This document shows positions 62,983 through 64,000 of a stretch of 64,000 bases of DNA, piece after piece. Location of the stretch: contig OZ244982.1 of the NCBI GenBank assembly GCA_965223115.1, positions 1,922,001-1,986,000 on the forward strand. Reading direction: 5' to 3'. Each line of letters starts with the position of its first letter. Position 1 is the stretch's first letter. The notes beneath the pieces were generated by a model. It had not been told where the DNA came from and ran no database searches. It saw nothing but the letters and a program-made list of their open reading frames with translations. Both the position numbers and the translations under genes were made by a program. The DNA comes from CBDCUI01 sp965223115. Its GTDB lineage: Bacteria > Pseudomonadota > Gammaproteobacteria > UBA4575.

Positions 62983-63090
62983 TTAAAAAATAGCCACCAT
63001 TAGACCAAAGCCAGCCGATATCGCTACTGCGAAAAGCAGAAAGTCTGGTACCAGTATGTTATAAAAAAATGCGTTCTCTATGTCACTCAT
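62983..63090 (-). CDS. 35-residue membrane protein
   Basis: The frame runs from ATG (63090) to TAA (62983) with GAGGATTGATC before the start. The protein MSDIENAFFYNILVPDFLLF continues into AVAISAGFGLMVAIF, so there is an amphipathic start and one membrane helix. A strong terminator follows, which supports a real stand-alone gene. No family is recognised. Confidence 0.6.
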   Translation of the reverse strand: MSDIENAFFYNILVPDFLLFAVAISAGFGLMVAIF

Positions 63091-63506
63091 GATCAATCCT
63101 CTAGTTTATGTTATGGGTTATCAATGTCGTTAAAACAACTTGGTTTCAAGACAAAGCTTAGATGGGGCCAACCACATTTTGTTCACCGAAAAACATGAAT
63201 TTTTATTAAAAAATTTAAGTTTTTCAACTCCAGTCTATGAAAGCCCTCAGCATATAGTTTGCAAATGCTGTGCCAAACTACAGACCGTTATTTTTCAATC
63301 ACTTAATTACAGCAAAAAAATTTAATCGAGCAAAAATTGCACAAGCAGAGTGCGCTCTTTATTCATAGTTAAGCAACTATAATTTAAATAGTGGTTTCAC
63401 ATTTTATGAATACGCTAATGAAGATTAGCTAAAGTTTTGTGAAATTTGTCTTAAGAAAAGGCAAAGCCCGACGACCGCTATGTTATAGGTGATGTACTGT
63501 AAAGAA
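63091..63506. other. 416-bp region between two minus-strand genes
   Basis: A 61-codon plus-strand frame at 63140 starts at TTG and lacks a ribosome-binding site, so I do not call it. The area just above 63090 should carry the promoter of the 35-residue gene. A weak GGC-TTT-GCC-TTTT structure near 63462 on the minus strand may end the S24 transcript. Confidence 0.35.
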
Positions 63507-63872
63507 CTAAGTATAGTGTTTATGTTCTTTACGGCGTGTCCCAGCACGCTGCACAATAACACCGCGAACGGCTTCTAAACCACTCACTTCAATATCGTCA
63601 TATCCTTTGTTTAATGCACGCAATAGGTGACGTCCATCTTCAATGATAAACTGCCGGAATATATACTCATCATTGACCATTGCCAATACATAGCAACCGC
63701 TTTCCACCGCGGCAGCCGAATCTATAATGATGATATTGCCATCTTTAAATTCGGGCTCCATGCTGTCTCCCATCACGCGCAACGCAAACGGCTCTGAGTT
63801 AGCACAGCCTCCGTGATCAGCAAGATCTGCATGAATAATTGCTTGTTGTATGGTTTCTTTATCGTTAGACAT
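63507..63872 (-). CDS. S24 peptidase-like protein without DNA-binding domain
   Basis: I start at ATG 63872 (MSNDKETIQQA), giving 121 residues; an ATG eleven codons upstream overlaps the previous gene. The fold and serine motif MGDSMEPEFKDG match LexA/UmuD/S24 proteins, but the expected catalytic Lys position reads R (YIFRQF). No helix-turn-helix is present, so it is UmuD-like in size. It may be an inactive or altered autoprotease. The tail is basic (RAGTRRKEHKHY). Confidence 0.75.
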   Translation of the reverse strand: MSNDKETIQQAIIHADLADHGGCANSEPFALRVMGDSMEPEFKDGNIIIIDSAAAVESGCYVLAMVNDEYIFRQFIIEDGRHLLRALNKGYDDIEVSGLEAVRGVIVQRAGTRRKEHKHYT

Positions 63873-63880
63873 TTTTGTAT

Positions 63881-63896
63881 TGCACATTAATGTGCA
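63881..63896. promoter_or_regulatory. 16-bp perfect palindrome upstream of the S24-like gene
   Basis: TGCACATTAATGTGCA is self-complementary and lies 8 bases before the S24-like ATG, overlapping the stop of the upstream gene. It has the size of an operator for a dimeric regulator, but position at a gene end weakens this. Confidence 0.4.
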
Positions 63897-64000
63897 TTCA
63901 CACATTCGAAAACACCCGGCACACTAAACCCTGCATCTGCATCATCCAGCACTAATACCCAGTCATTGCCTACAGAATTAACTTTGAATTCTTCTATAAA
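63887..64000 (-). CDS. C-terminal fragment of a gene running off the right edge
   Basis: The frame is open from base 64000 to the TAA at 63887, 37 residues of visible protein (FIEEFKVNSVGNDWVLVLDD, then ADAGFSVPGVFECVNAH). Only the C-terminus is present, so no family can be assigned. It ends 14 bases before the S24-like start and is probably in the same operon. Confidence 0.6.
   Translation of the reverse strand, partial: FIEEFKVNSVGNDWVLVLDDADAGFSVPGVFECVNAH

Noticed and set aside
63140..63325. 61-residue plus-strand frame with CKCC
   Set aside because: TTG start, no ribosome-binding site, no conserved-looking composition; kept as gene-free region.
1..64000. Mobile elements, tRNA or rRNA genes
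   Set aside because: No transposase, integrase, tRNA cloverleaf or rRNA sequence was recognised on either strand.

Overview
The window is chromosomal DNA of an AT-rich, sulfur-oxidising bacterium, most likely a gammaproteobacterium. The evidence is a full oxidative-type dissimilatory sulfite reductase operon in the order dsrABEFHCMKLJOPNR. It contains dsrEFH and dsrL, the hallmarks of sulfur oxidisers rather than sulfate reducers. I cannot name the genus from sequence alone. I see no tRNA, rRNA, CRISPR array, transposase or integrase.

Layout. (1) 1-19.1 kb is a surface polysaccharide locus. On the plus strand lie a GMC oxidoreductase with a small Tat-signal partner, three sulfotransferase-like genes and a family 2 glycosyltransferase. 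On the minus strand lie the export and assembly machinery (Wza-like porin, beta-barrel, chain-length protein, tyrosine autokinase, Wzm/Wzt ABC exporter), a nucleotide-sugar set (RfbF, RmlC-like, SDR, LhgO-like, SAF-domain oxidoreductase) and a fourth, divergent sulfotransferase-like gene. Together they suggest an exported polysaccharide that may be sulfated. (2) 19.5-23.1 kb is a cobalamin unit: riboswitch, BtuB-type receptor, PduO-type adenosyltransferase, and a ROK kinase that appears to start at ATT. (3) 23.1-30.3 kb holds a peroxiredoxin, a PQQ-type sugar dehydrogenase, and a minus-strand run Sel1 - MoxR - VWA - dsrS - cysG. The last run places DsrS and the siroheme synthase needed by DsrAB next to a MoxR/VWA chaperone-like pair, about 13 kb from the main dsr operon. 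(4) 30.6-39.6 kb is a mixed block of conserved unknown genes, three 2-oxoglutarate/Fe(II) oxygenases, a DsrC-like protein without its cysteines, and an orphan Cas6/Cmx6-like protein. The last five genes form a minus-strand group divergent from dsrA. (5) 39.9-52.6 kb is the dsr operon, with structured leader DNA before dsrA and a strong intrinsic terminator between dsrC and dsrM. (6) 52.6-64 kb is a looser region: a broken membrane-protein gene, lipoproteins, MtgA, a NarX/NarL-like two-component pair, a rhodanese, a cupin, a decayed gene with a 32-bp perfect palindrome, a large di-heme peroxidase, short membrane proteins and an S24-peptidase-like protein.

How the genes work together. DsrC carries sulfane sulfur received through DsrEFH. 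DsrAB (siroheme from CysG, amidated by DsrN) oxidises the sulfur to sulfite. DsrL supplies or accepts electrons at DsrAB, and the DsrMKJOP membrane complex takes electrons from DsrC. The rhodanese, the RspA-like protein and the cluster divergent from dsrA may be accessory. Start codons were chosen by eye from ribosome-binding sites and protein ends; several differ from the longest reading frame.
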